Positions 36,099-44,242 of a DNA stretch of 64,000 bases are shown here, one piece after another. Source of the stretch: Zavarzinia aquatilis (GTDB lineage Bacteria > Pseudomonadota > Alphaproteobacteria > Zavarziniales > Zavarziniaceae). Position numbers and translations under genes: made by a program. Within the stretch, counting starts at the first letter, position 1. Every line of letters begins with the position of its first letter. Location: assembly GCF_003173035.1 (NCBI RefSeq), contig NZ_QGLE01000005.1, positions 186,001 to 250,000 on the forward strand. The letters run 5' to 3'. Under the pieces are notes generated by a model that saw only the letters and a list, made by a program, of their open reading frames with translations, was not told where the DNA came from and ran no database searches.

Positions 36099-36512
36099 AT
36101 GGCACAGACGATCTACGAACAGATCGGCGGGGAAGAAGGCATCCGTCGCCTGACCCGCCGCTTCTACACCCTGATGGATGAACTGCCGGTGGCGGCGGCC
36201 TGCCGGGCGGTGCATGGCCCGTCGCTCGCGGGCGCCGAGCAGAAGCTGTTCGACTATCTGACCGGCTGGCTGGGCGGCCCGCCGCTCTATACCGACAAGC
36301 ATGGTCATCCCATGCTGCGCGCCCGCCACATGCCTTTCACCATCGGCGAAGAGGAAATCGAGGGCTGGCTGACCTGCTTCGCCTATGCCTGGGCTGAAGT
36401 GGCGGCCGATCTGCCGGCGCGCGATCTCGTCATGCGCAAGGTGGTGGAACTGGCCCACCACATGCGCAACAAGGATGTCGAAGCGCCTCAGAAGGTTACT
36501 TCGCTGCTGTAA
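36099..36512 (+). CDS. group II truncated haemoglobin
   Basis: A 137-residue globin. The signature YEQIGGEEGIRRLTRRFY begins at residue 5. A proximal His lies in RARHMPF, and Trp in EEIEGWLTCFAYAW corresponds to the conserved G8 Trp of group II. It binds O2 or NO. ATG 36099 gives the family length. The last 25 bp overlap the convergent deacetylase gene. Confidence 0.9.
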   Translation: MAQTIYEQIGGEEGIRRLTRRFYTLMDELPVAAACRAVHGPSLAGAEQKLFDYLTGWLGGPPLYTDKHGHPMLRARHMPFTIGEEEIEGWLTCFAYAWAEVAADLPARDLVMRKVVELAHHMRNKDVEAPQKVTSLL

Positions 36513-37375
36513 TAGGGCAGGCCGATCCGGCGGGGGGCATAGAGGCCTTCCGCCGTCACCTTGTTCAGATGGGCGGCGATCTCTTCCATGCTGGCGAACC
36601 AGACGTCGCCCTTGGCCTGCATCTCGTCGATCATCCGGGCGATGGCGTCGAGCCTTGACGGCCGCGCGCTGACCCAGGGATGCCAGACCCCGACCCAGAG
36701 CCCGCCATGGCGCCAGGCCGCGTCGAATTCCGCCATGAACACCGATTTCGCCTCGTCGGGGGAGCGCACGGTCATCTGATAGGCGAAATCCGGCGCATGG
36801 ACATATTGCGGCCAGTCGTCCAGTGCCCAGCTGCTGGGGATTTCGACGAAGGAGCCGCCGCCCGCGGCATCGACCATATGGGGCACGTCGTCGGTCATCA
36901 GCGAGGCGTCGTAGACGAAGCCATATTTGACCAGAAGGTCCGCCGTCGCCGACGAGAAATTATAGAGCGGGGCGCGGAAGCCGCGCGGCTTCTGCCCGGT
37001 CATGCGGCGGATAGTCTCGACCGCGCGGGCGAACAACTCCTCCTGCCGGTCGACGGGCAGGGCGTTGTAATTCTCGTGGATATAGCCGTGATGGGCGATC
37101 TCGTGGCCGCCCTTCAGGATCGCCTCGACCAGATGCGGATAGGTCTCCATGCACCAGGCGGGATAAAAGAAGGTCTGCTTCAGCCCCCGCTCGGCATAGA
37201 GGCGCAGGATGCGCGGCACCGCGATCTCGTCGTAGCGCAGCCAGGAGGTGGTGGCGACCAGCTCCTTCGCCTTCGCCCCCTGTTCCATGTGCAGGCTGCT
37301 GTCGGTGTCGATGTCGAAGGTGAAGGCGACGGCACAGCGCGCGCCATTCGGCCAGGGCACCGGGTTCTCGATCAT
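36488..37375 (-). CDS. polysaccharide deacetylase family protein
   Basis: A 295-residue NodB-homology enzyme. It has the metal/base Asp in FDIDTDSS (motif 1), the H-x3-H pair in EIAHHGYIHE (motif 2), and GFRAPLYNF (motif 3). There is no signal peptide, and the intact (beta/alpha) barrel resembles the PuuE/HpPgdA group, some of which act on amides rather than sugars. GGGAGA precedes ATG 37375; the longer in-frame extension (IPAKAGISRR) is translated REP sequence and is rejected. Confidence 0.87.
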   Translation of the reverse strand: MIENPVPWPNGARCAVAFTFDIDTDSSLHMEQGAKAKELVATTSWLRYDEIAVPRILRLYAERGLKQTFFYPAWCMETYPHLVEAILKGGHEIAHHGYIHENYNALPVDRQEELFARAVETIRRMTGQKPRGFRAPLYNFSSATADLLVKYGFVYDASLMTDDVPHMVDAAGGGSFVEIPSSWALDDWPQYVHAPDFAYQMTVRSPDEAKSVFMAEFDAAWRHGGLWVGVWHPWVSARPSRLDAIARMIDEMQAKGDVWFASMEEIAAHLNKVTAEGLYAPRRIGLPYYSSEVTF

Positions 37376-37430
37376 CGACGCATCTCCCTCTACGGCACTT
37401 GTATCGTCATGAGGGGAGAGGTCTCGTCGC

Positions 37431-37496
37431 GAGATCCCGGCCTTCGCCGGGATGACGAACAAAAAACAGCGTCATCCCGGCGAAGGCCGGGATCTC
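37431..37496. repeat. REP/BIME-like perfect inverted repeat
   Basis: Two 27-bp arms (37431-37457 and 37470-37496) are exact reverse complements separated by 12 A-rich bases (aacaaaaaacag). The core is ATCCCGGCCTTCGCCGG. It lies upstream of the deacetylase gene and could form a long hairpin. Related copies occur at 33.74-33.84 kb and a weaker one near 14.86 kb. Confidence 0.9.
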
Positions 37497-37592
37497 CGGA
37501 CCAGAGAGCGCATCCCTCAACCGCGATTAGCCTAAGGCACCGGCGGCGCCCTGTGATCAGGGAAAGCTAAAACTCCGCTTTGAGGCGTGCCG

Positions 37593-38456
37593 TCAGCGCG
37601 CGGCCTTGGTCAGGATGCGCCGGGCAAGGGCGAGGTTGCGGCGGTCGACCGTGGCGCCGCCGGGCAGGGTGGCGAGGTCGTCCGCCGTCCCGTCGAAGGC
37701 GGCGACGATGGCGCGGGCAAGGGCGGTTTCGTCTTCCGTCGGGGTGAAGATCGCCCGCACCTGATCGGCGTCGTCGAAGGTGGTGACGATCTTGGCATCG
37801 AAGCCCATGGCCCGGGCGCGGCGGAAGGCCGCCGTCCGTTCTTCGCCCTGAAGGGGGCGGGCCACCGGCCCGTCGATGACGACGAGCCCATGGGTCCGTG
37901 CCGCCATCAGGGCCATGGCCCGGGCCGTGACCACCGGCGGGGCGTCGTCGTCGCGGGCGCAGCCGAGGGCGCGCGACAGGTCGAAGGGGCCCATGGTGAA
38001 TCCGGCGAGGCGCGGCGTCGCCGCCGCGATGGCGTCCAGATGCAGAAAAGCGGGCGGCGATTCGAGGACGGCGATCAGCGGCACCGGCCGCTCCGTCACC
38101 GCCTCGATCGCCGCTTCCGCGATCAGCAGGTCGTCGGCACATTCGACCTTGGGCACGACAATGGCATCGAGCCGGGGCAAGGCGGCGATCACCGGCACAT
38201 CGGCCCCGAACCAGGGGGAGCGGACGGAATTGCTGCGCACGAAGACGGCGATCCCCGGATCGAGCGCGGCGATCCGCCCCGCCACCATATCCCGGGCCGC
38301 CGCCTTGTTGTCCGGCACCACCTCGTCCTCGAGGTCGACGATCACCGCGTCGATCCGTGCGCCCGCGACCTGCGCCCAGCTCTCGCCCTTCTCGACGCTG
38401 CAGAAGAAGACATTGCGCGGGGCCAGGGGGAGGGAGCGGGGCATGGTCGTTTCCAT
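37593..38456 (-). CDS. CitE-like HpcH/HpaI aldolase/lyase family protein
   Basis: A 287-residue TIM-barrel protein. It has the CitE-type metal/CoA motifs VIVDLEDEVVPDNKAAAR (Asp/Glu), VFVRSNS, IVVPKVECADDL and IAVLESPPAFLHLDAIA (metal Glu), and GPFDLSRALGC. This standalone group includes malyl-CoA and citramalyl-CoA lyases; without citrate lyase subunits nearby a (3S)-malyl/citramalyl-CoA role is more likely than citrate lyase. ATG 38444 is an alternative start. Confidence 0.85.
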   Translation of the reverse strand: METTMPRSLPLAPRNVFFCSVEKGESWAQVAGARIDAVIVDLEDEVVPDNKAAARDMVAGRIAALDPGIAVFVRSNSVRSPWFGADVPVIAALPRLDAIVVPKVECADDLLIAEAAIEAVTERPVPLIAVLESPPAFLHLDAIAAATPRLAGFTMGPFDLSRALGCARDDDAPPVVTARAMALMAARTHGLVVIDGPVARPLQGEERTAAFRRARAMGFDAKIVTTFDDADQVRAIFTPTEDETALARAIVAAFDGTADDLATLPGGATVDRRNLALARRILTKAAR

Positions 38457-38599
38457 TTTCTCGTTTGGCTTCTGCCGCCTTCATTGACCGCTGGATAGCG
38501 GTGGGGATTTGTCGAAGAGTAGCCATTGGCGAGCCGGGAAGCCTCTCCATTTTCTGGTTCGGGATCGGGCGCCGGTCGTGACATCGTAAAGACGAGGTG

Positions 38600-39154
38600 A
38601 TGCGGCAGATGGTGATCAACAGCAGGGACTGCGGCCGCATCGTTGTCTCTCGCGCCGCGGATGTCGCGGACTTGCGTGATTTCGGCTTCAGGTGGTTCGA
38701 CAACCGCTTCCAGGGGGCCGGTGGATTTGCGGTCCCCCTGAGCAGGCAAAGCGCCAAGGGCGTCCTGGCGTTCGATGAGGTCGAGCCGGCGCTGGATGTG
38801 ACACTTCGGGCAGAGGCGACACTGGCAATGGACGACCCAGGCTTCTCCATCGGGCCGACCATTATCTCGGTCGGTCGTGACATGAGAGAGCATTTCCGTG
38901 ATCGTTTGACCGGCCTCGAGATCACCCTGTTCCGCGCGGATTGCTGGGGCGGCGAGGAGCCGCTGACGCCGAAGACAGTCTCACAGGCCTTGGCTGTCGT
39001 GACGGAAAACGCGCCGTCCGCCCGACCCCATGGCAAGGCGCGCTTGTCGCTAACCGCGACCTTGGGCACGCGGTACGGACGGATCATATTCCGCCGACCT
39101 TTGCTCGACCGGCTCACGAAGCACGTCTTCGTGCGGGTCGTCTGGCCGACGTGA
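38600..39154 (+). CDS. hypothetical protein
   Basis: About 184 residues with ordinary amino-acid composition, unlike the Arg/Pro/Ala-rich opposite frames. The local GC is lower than in the neighbours. No family is recognised. The text suggests a mostly beta protein (LDVTLRAEATLAMDDPGFSI, ARLSLTATLGTRYGRIIF). ATG at 38600 or 38609 are both possible, with GAGG just upstream. The stop TGA is the first triplet of the 27-bp tandem repeat that follows. It may be horizontally acquired. Confidence 0.5.
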   Translation: MRQMVINSRDCGRIVVSRAADVADLRDFGFRWFDNRFQGAGGFAVPLSRQSAKGVLAFDEVEPALDVTLRAEATLAMDDPGFSIGPTIISVGRDMREHFRDRLTGLEITLFRADCWGGEEPLTPKTVSQALAVVTENAPSARPHGKARLSLTATLGTRYGRIIFRRPLLDRLTKHVFVRVVWPT

Positions 39155-39207
39155 GCGGCCTGGCCGCTCTGTCGCTCACTTGAGCGGCCTGGCCGCTCTG
39201 TCGCTCA
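39152..39207. repeat. 27-bp tandem repeat carrying both convergent stop codons
   Basis: Two identical 27-bp copies (39152-39178, 39181-39207) are separated by 2 nt. Each contains GAGCGGCC-T-GGCCGCTC, a palindrome, inside TGAGCG...CGCTCA. The first copy supplies the TGA stop of the plus-strand hypothetical gene and the second supplies the stop of the minus-strand GDPD gene. Confidence 0.9.
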
Positions 39208-39933
39208 AGGCCGGAAGCCCTCGAAGATGATGTTGTCGGCGTGCTCGCTCGCGCGTTTGCGCTCGGCCGTGGTGCGGACGGTCCAGGTCAGCAGGGGCAG
39301 GCCCTGCGCCCGCGCGCGGCGTGTCGCGCGGCTGGGCACGGCGCGGATGTCATAGGCGATGAAATGCGGCCGCGTGATCGGGTTCAGCAGCATGTGGGTC
39401 ATCACCCATTGCTCGTGCAGGCGCAAGGGCTCGTCATCCATGCGGAAATCCATGGCGATCTGCCCGCGCGGCACGAAGGGGGCGTGGCGCTTGAACCATA
39501 GGATGCTGCGCGGGTTGAACGACTGGATGGCAAAGGCACCGCGATAATCCTCGAGCGCGGCGAAGGTCGCCGCTTCCAGCGGGCCGACCTTGCCGCGCGC
39601 CGCCTTCACCTCGATCAGGAACGGCACCCGGCCAGCCACCAGCTTCAGCACGTCGCGAAGCGTCGGGATGGTCTCGCCAGTGTCACCGAGGGTCATGCCG
39701 CGCAGGTCGCCGGCGCGGAAGCTGTCGACCCGCCCGCTCTCGCCGGTCATGCGGTCGAGGGTGTCGTCGTGGAACACCATGGGCACGCCGTCGGCCGAGA
39801 CCTGGATGTCCAGCTCGATGGCATAGCCCGCCTCGGCGGCGGCCATGATGGCGGCGCGGCTGTTCTCGGGGATGCCGGCCGCCTTGTCGTGCAGCCCGCG
39901 ATGGGCGACCGGCTGGCGGCGCAGCCAGTCCAT
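39205..39933 (-). CDS. glycerophosphodiester phosphodiesterase
   Basis: A 242-residue GDPD TIM barrel. It has PVAHRGLHDKAAGIPENS (catalytic His and Glu), ELDIQVSADGVPMVFHDDTLDRMT (second His), and IEVKAA. It hydrolyses glycerophosphodiesters to glycerol-3-phosphate and alcohol. ATG 39933 is used; a TTG at 39948 is possible. It lies 17 nt after ridA, so they are co-transcribed. Confidence 0.92.
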   Translation of the reverse strand: MDWLRRQPVAHRGLHDKAAGIPENSRAAIMAAAEAGYAIELDIQVSADGVPMVFHDDTLDRMTGESGRVDSFRAGDLRGMTLGDTGETIPTLRDVLKLVAGRVPFLIEVKAARGKVGPLEAATFAALEDYRGAFAIQSFNPRSILWFKRHAPFVPRGQIAMDFRMDDEPLRLHEQWVMTHMLLNPITRPHFIAYDIRAVPSRATRRARAQGLPLLTWTVRTTAERKRASEHADNIIFEGFRP

Positions 39934-39950
39934 GTTCTGGTGCTGCAAGA

Positions 39951-40418
39951 TCAGGCGATCTCGAAGATGGCTTCGACCTCGACCGCGGCGCCGAGCGGCA
40001 GGGCGTTGGTGCCGACGGCGGAGCGGGCATGGCGGCCGGCATCGCCGAATACCGCGACGAAAAGGTCGGAGGCGCCATTGGCGACCTTGGGCTGCTCGGT
40101 GAAGGCATCGTTGCAGGCGATGAAGGCGACGAGCTTCACCACCCGCTTCACCCGGCCGAGGTCGCCGCCCAGCGCGATCTTCGCCTGCGCGATCAGGTTG
40201 ATGGCGCAGAGCTTCGCCGCCGCATTGCCGCTTTCCGCATCGAGATCGTTGCCGAGCTTGCCCTTGACGAGGCCATCCGGCCCGATGGGCAATTGCCCCG
40301 AGATGAAGAGCAGATCGCCGCTGATGACGAAGGGCACGTAATTGGCGACCGGGGCGGCCGGCACCGGCAGGGTGATGCCGAGTTCGGCAAGGCGGGCTTC
40401 GGCGGGGGAAAGGCTCAT
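39951..40418 (-). CDS. RidA family enamine/imine deaminase
   Basis: A 155-residue YjgF/YER057c-type protein. The catalytic Arg is in HARSAVGTNALPLGAAVEVEA (about 130). LLFISGQLPIGPDG is conserved. RidA removes reactive 2-aminoacrylate and related imines. The C-terminal pattern belongs to a longer alphaproteobacterial subgroup. It lies 15 nt after aguA; agmatine metabolism plus RidA suggests control of imine products, by inference. Confidence 0.92.
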   Translation of the reverse strand: MSLSPAEARLAELGITLPVPAAPVANYVPFVISGDLLFISGQLPIGPDGLVKGKLGNDLDAESGNAAAKLCAINLIAQAKIALGGDLGRVKRVVKLVAFIACNDAFTEQPKVANGASDLFVAVFGDAGRHARSAVGTNALPLGAAVEVEAIFEIA

Positions 40419-40433
40419 GTCAGATCTCCGAAA

Positions 40434-41537
40434 TCAGTCCGGGCGGCCGATCGGCTGCTGCTGGGTGATGCAATGGATGTTGCCGCCGCCGAGCAGAATC
40501 TCGTGCCCCGGCACGGCGATGACCCGGCGCTCCGGGAACAGGCGGGCGACGATGGCCTCCGCCGCCGCGTCGGTCGCGGGGTCCAGCCGCGGCATCACGA
40601 CGGTGCCGTTGCCGATATAGAAATTGACGTAGGAACCGGCGAGGCGCAGCCCCGCCGCCCGCTCCTGGCCGCCATCGTCGTCGAGGCCGCCGAAATCGAC
40701 GCTGTCCATTTCCGCTTCGGCGCGGAAGAGGGGGCCGGGGGCGGGAATCTTCACCACCTCGATGGCGCGGCCTTTGGCGTCGCGGGCCTTCGACAGGCGC
40801 TCGAAGGCATCCTGCGAGATGGCGAATTGCGGATCGTCGCGGTCTGCCGTCCAGGTCAGGGCGACGACGCCCGGCCGGACATAGCAGGCAAGATTGTCGA
40901 CATGGCCGTCGGTCTCGTCGTCCAGCACGCCGGGGCCGAGCCAGATCGTCTTCTCGATCCCGAGGTAATCCTTCAGGAGCTGCTCGATTTCCCCGCGCGA
41001 GAGATGCGGGTTGCGGTTGGGGTTCAGCAGGCATTCCTCGGTGGTGATCACCGTGCCTTCGCCATCGACATGGATCGAGCCGCCCTCGAGGATCAGCGGC
41101 GCGCGGTAGCGCGGTACCCGTTCCATTTCCAGGATCTTGGCGGCGACCAGCTCGTCCTGATCGTGGGGGTTATAGAGCCCGCCCCAGGCGTTGAAGCCCC
41201 AGTCGACGCCGCGCAGGCGGCCCTTGCTGTCGGTCACGAAGCTGGGCCCCGTATCGCGGCACCAGGCGTCGTTCGTCGTCACCTCGACCACGCGAATATG
41301 GCGGGGCAGGCGGCGGCGGGCCTGCACGAACTGCCGGGCGGAGGCAAGGACGGTGACCGGCTCCCCGCTCGCGATGGCGGTCGCGACCTGGGCGAAGGCT
41401 TCCTGCGCCGGCTTGGCGCCGTTTCGCCAATTGTCCGTCCGCTCGGGCCAGATCATCCAGCAGCCCTGATGCGGCTCGAACTCGCCGGGCATGCGAAAGC
41501 CGTCGGCGCGCGGGGTCGATGTCAGGGTTTCGGCCAT
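40434..41537 (-). CDS. aguA: agmatine deiminase
   Basis: A 367-residue guanidino-modifying enzyme of the PPADPH family. It begins [20 protein letters not shown] and has [25 protein letters not shown] and the catalytic Cys356 in [15 protein letters not shown]. It converts agmatine to N-carbamoylputrescine and ammonia. Upstream in the opposite direction lie an excalibur gene and aguB, the next enzyme. Confidence 0.95.
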   Translation of the reverse strand: MAETLTSTPRADGFRMPGEFEPHQGCWMIWPERTDNWRNGAKPAQEAFAQVATAIASGEPVTVLASARQFVQARRRLPRHIRVVEVTTNDAWCRDTGPSFVTDSKGRLRGVDWGFNAWGGLYNPHDQDELVAAKILEMERVPRYRAPLILEGGSIHVDGEGTVITTEECLLNPNRNPHLSRGEIEQLLKDYLGIEKTIWLGPGVLDDETDGHVDNLACYVRPGVVALTWTADRDDPQFAISQDAFERLSKARDAKGRAIEVVKIPAPGPLFRAEAEMDSVDFGGLDDDGGQERAAGLRLAGSYVNFYIGNGTVVMPRLDPATDAAAEAIVARLFPERRVIAVPGHEILLGGGNIHCITQQQPIGRPD

Positions 41538-41612
41538 GCTGCTCTCCTCGTCGGCGCCCATCCTGCCGCCAAGGCCCCTTGGCGGGCAAGCCGTGTCGGC
41601 TACAATCGCGCC

Positions 41613-41813
41613 ATGCGTGTTCTGCTCCTCTGCCTCGTCGTCGCGGCGCCGGCCCATGCCGGGCCGCCCAAACCCTTCTGCGGCGAGAAGAAGGAATGCC
41701 GGCAGATGGCGGATTGCGACGAAGCACAATTCTATTACAGCCAGTGCGGCGAAGCCCGGCTCGACCGGGATGGCGACGGTGTGCCCTGCGAAGAGCTGTG
41801 CCGCTTCAAGTAA
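41613..41813 (+). CDS. small secreted excalibur-domain protein
   Basis: A 66-residue protein. Residues 1-16 are a signal peptide ([16 protein letters not shown]). The rest contains the excalibur pattern [10 protein letters not shown] with six Cys overall, a calcium-binding-like loop found on envelope and nuclease-associated proteins. Sits between the divergent aguA and aguB genes. Function unknown. Confidence 0.8.
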   Translation: MRVLLLCLVVAAPAHAGPPKPFCGEKKECRQMADCDEAQFYYSQCGEARLDRDGDGVPCEELCRFK

Positions 41814-41862
41814 GGCCGAAGCTGGGGCAGACTGCGGTCGCAGCGAAGAGGGGAGTCGAGAG

Positions 41863-42756
41863 ATGCGTGAAGTCACCGTCGCGGCGACGCAGATGGCCTG
41901 CGGCTGGGATCTGGCCGCCAATATCGCCAGGGCCGAGGCGCTGGTGCGCGAGGCCGCGGGCAAGGGCGCCCGGATCATCCTGATCCAGGAATTGTTCGAG
42001 ACGCCCTATTTCTGCCAGGACCAGATCCACGATTTCTTTTCGCTGGCGAAGCCCTTCGACGACAATCCGCTGATCGCCCATTTCGCCGCGCTCGCGGCCG
42101 AACTCGGCGTCGTCCTGCCGATCTCCTATTTCGAGCGGGCGGGTCAGGCCCATTTCAACTCGATCGCCATTGCCGATGCCGACGGCTCGATCCTCGGCAA
42201 CTACCGCAAGAGCCATATTCCCGATGGCCCCGGCTATACCGAGAAATTCTACTTCTCGCCGGGCGATACCGGTTTCCGGGTCTGGGACACGCGCTTCGCC
42301 CGCATCGGCGTCGGCATCTGCTGGGATCAATGGTTCCCCGAATGCGCCCGCTCCATGGCGCTGATGGGCGCCGAAATCCTGTTCTATCCGACCGCCATCG
42401 GCTCGGAACCGCATGATCCGACTCTCGATTCGGCGGCGCATTGGCAGCGGGTGATGCAGGGCCATGCCGGCGCCAATCTCATTCCCCTCGTCGCCTCCAA
42501 CCGGGTGGGGACGGAAGCCGGGCGACACGGCACCGCGATCACCTTCTACGGCTCGTCCTTCATCGCCGATCCGACCGGCGCCAAGGTGGCGGAGGCCGAT
42601 CGGGTGACGGAAGGCGTGCTGACCGCGACCTTCGATCTCGATGCTATCGCGCATCAACGCCGCTCCTGGGGCATCTTCCGCGACCGGCGGCCGGAACTCT
42701 ACGACACGGTGCTGTCGCTCGACGGGGAAAATCCGCACGCCGCCGCCGGGTATTGA
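41863..42756 (+). CDS. aguB: N-carbamoylputrescine amidase
   Basis: A 297-residue nitrilase-superfamily amidase. The catalytic triad is E43 (IQELFE), K117 ([12 protein letters not shown]) and C154 ([10 protein letters not shown]). It hydrolyses N-carbamoylputrescine to putrescine, completing the plant-like agmatine route. The characteristic [14 protein letters not shown] is conserved. GAGGGGAG precedes ATG 41863. Confidence 0.95.
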   Translation: MREVTVAATQMACGWDLAANIARAEALVREAAGKGARIILIQELFETPYFCQDQIHDFFSLAKPFDDNPLIAHFAALAAELGVVLPISYFERAGQAHFNSIAIADADGSILGNYRKSHIPDGPGYTEKFYFSPGDTGFRVWDTRFARIGVGICWDQWFPECARSMALMGAEILFYPTAIGSEPHDPTLDSAAHWQRVMQGHAGANLIPLVASNRVGTEAGRHGTAITFYGSSFIADPTGAKVAEADRVTEGVLTATFDLDAIAHQRRSWGIFRDRRPELYDTVLSLDGENPHAAAGY

Positions 42757-42835
42757 CGACAATCGGGGCGGGTCTTTCACCGAAATTTTACCCTCGACGG
42801 CCAAGAATGGATCATTCGCGCCGGAGACCCGCCTC

Positions 42836-43177
42836 ATGTCCGATACCGAAGTCCTGACCCCGCTCGAAGAGGCGGCCTTTCCCTTCCTGCAACACGCGGT
42901 CCTGCTGGATCAGGCGCGGGGGGCGCTGGCCATTCTCGACAAGGCGCTGATCCAGAATGCCGACCTGTGGCTTCGCCTGTCCGAACACGCGGCACTGAAC
43001 GGCGCCGAGATCACGGGCGAGGTGATGGACTTCATCAACCGGACCGCGACCTTCACCGCGAAAGTGGCGAAGAGCCTGCAGGGCGAAGTCGACAACGATC
43101 TGATCGACAAGCTGATCGCGCTCAACTTCAACATGTCGGAAGCGATCCTGAAGGGCGGCTCGCCGGTTTCCGGTTGA
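42836..43177 (+). CDS. hypothetical helical protein next to the flagellar cluster
   Basis: A 113-residue all-helical protein (FPFLQHAVLLDQARGALAILDKALI, MDFINRTATFTAKVAKSLQG). No recognised family. It has GGAG upstream and ends 22 nt before the convergent flagellin-like gene. The length and helix pattern could suit a flagellar chaperone or phasin-like protein, but that is conjecture. Confidence 0.65.
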   Translation: MSDTEVLTPLEEAAFPFLQHAVLLDQARGALAILDKALIQNADLWLRLSEHAALNGAEITGEVMDFINRTATFTAKVAKSLQGEVDNDLIDKLIALNFNMSEAILKGGSPVSG

Positions 43178-43198
43178 GCCTTTGCCCGGCCGGCGGGC

Positions 43199-44242
43199 TT
43201 AGCCGGAATAGGTCGTGCCCATGATGTCGAACACGCTCTGGTTCGTCACGCTGTCGTCGCCGATCAGGGCGCCGATCATCTCGCGCTGCGCCTGGGCGGC
43301 GAAGGCGATATTGCTGGTCATCAGCGAATAGCGAGTCTCGATCGCCTTCTTGGCGGCGGCGAGTTCGTCCGATTCCGTATCGCTGACCTTGCGCGCCGTC
43401 TCGCCCATTTCGGTCAGCTGGTTCTGCAGCGTGCTCAGGCCAATCTCGGACTGGAGATTGGTATTGCTCAGGGTCGCGACCGCCTTGGCGACGATGCTGA
43501 TCGACGCCTTGATGTCGTCGATGGCCTGGGTCTGGCCTTCCCCCGTCAGGCCGCCGTAAAGCCAGGACGAGGTGACCGGCAGGCCGCCGGTGTCCAGCGT
43601 GGCATTCCAGGTCGTCGTGCCGTCGGTGAAGCTGACGTCATTGCCATTGCGCGAGACGAGGGAGAGCTGGGAGGTCGCGATCTGCGTCCCGCCGATACTC
43701 AGGGTCTGCGACAGGAAATTGGGGGTATAGGTCCGGCCGTTGTCCTGGTCGACCAGTGCATAGCGCGAGCCGAGGGACTGCAGCGCGACGACGACCTCTG
43801 TCGTGCCGGTGCTGATCGCCAGCGTGCGCTGACCAGACTGGCCCGCGACGACGTTGCCGACCAGATTTTCCAGTTCCGAGCCGCGGCTGCCGACCAGGAT
43901 GTTGATCTGGTTGATCGCGGTGTCGAAGGCGGAAGCCCGCCCCTCGGCCGCGGCGGCATGGGCGGTGTTCAGATATTCGAGAACCTTCTGCGCGTTGGTG
44001 CTGGCCTGCTTCAGGGAAAACACCGCGCTGGCCGCCGTGTCCTTGCGGGCGGCGAGGGCGTCGATATCGGCCTGCAGCGCCGGCAGCGCGGAATTGGTGA
44101 CGTATTTGTCCTGAACCTTGGCCAGTTCCTTGGCCTTGCGCGCGGCGATCCCGTCGGCGACCAGCGCATAGGTCCGGTCGAGGGCGTCGCTGACCGCCTG
44201 CTTCTGGGCGGCGGCGCTCATGCCGAAATAGACTGCCGTCAT
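43199..44242 (-). CDS. divergent flagellin-fold protein
   Basis: A 347-residue protein of long helices flanking a beta-rich middle (about 135-235). AINQINILVGSRGSELENLVGN corresponds to the flagellin D1 pattern LLNQLNSLLGDASYQGTNLV of the fliC gene here. Its C-terminal LSTLQNQLTEMGE...AAQAQREMIGALIG matches the position and pattern of the flagellin C-terminal helix. The canonical flagellin N-terminus is not present. Its start overlaps the Maf stop (ATGA), so it is made with the glycosylation genes. It may be a minor filament or export-related protein. Confidence 0.7.
   Translation of the reverse strand: MTAVYFGMSAAAQKQAVSDALDRTYALVADGIAARKAKELAKVQDKYVTNSALPALQADIDALAARKDTAASAVFSLKQASTNAQKVLEYLNTAHAAAAEGRASAFDTAINQINILVGSRGSELENLVGNVVAGQSGQRTLAISTGTTEVVVALQSLGSRYALVDQDNGRTYTPNFLSQTLSIGGTQIATSQLSLVSRNGNDVSFTDGTTTWNATLDTGGLPVTSSWLYGGLTGEGQTQAIDDIKASISIVAKAVATLSNTNLQSEIGLSTLQNQLTEMGETARKVSDTESDELAAAKKAIETRYSLMTSNIAFAAQAQREMIGALIGDDSVTNQSVFDIMGTTYSG

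Noticed and set aside
37376-37462. Longer start of the polysaccharide deacetylase (IPAKAGISRR N-terminus)
   Set aside because: The extension is translated REP repeat sequence, and a good ribosome site precedes ATG 37375.
37567-39117. A 516-residue minus-strand frame joining the CitE-like gene to an upstream Ser/Thr/Pro-rich region
   Set aside because: The upstream half has no protein-like pattern; the CitE-like domain starts at 38456, and a better-composed frame lies on the other strand.
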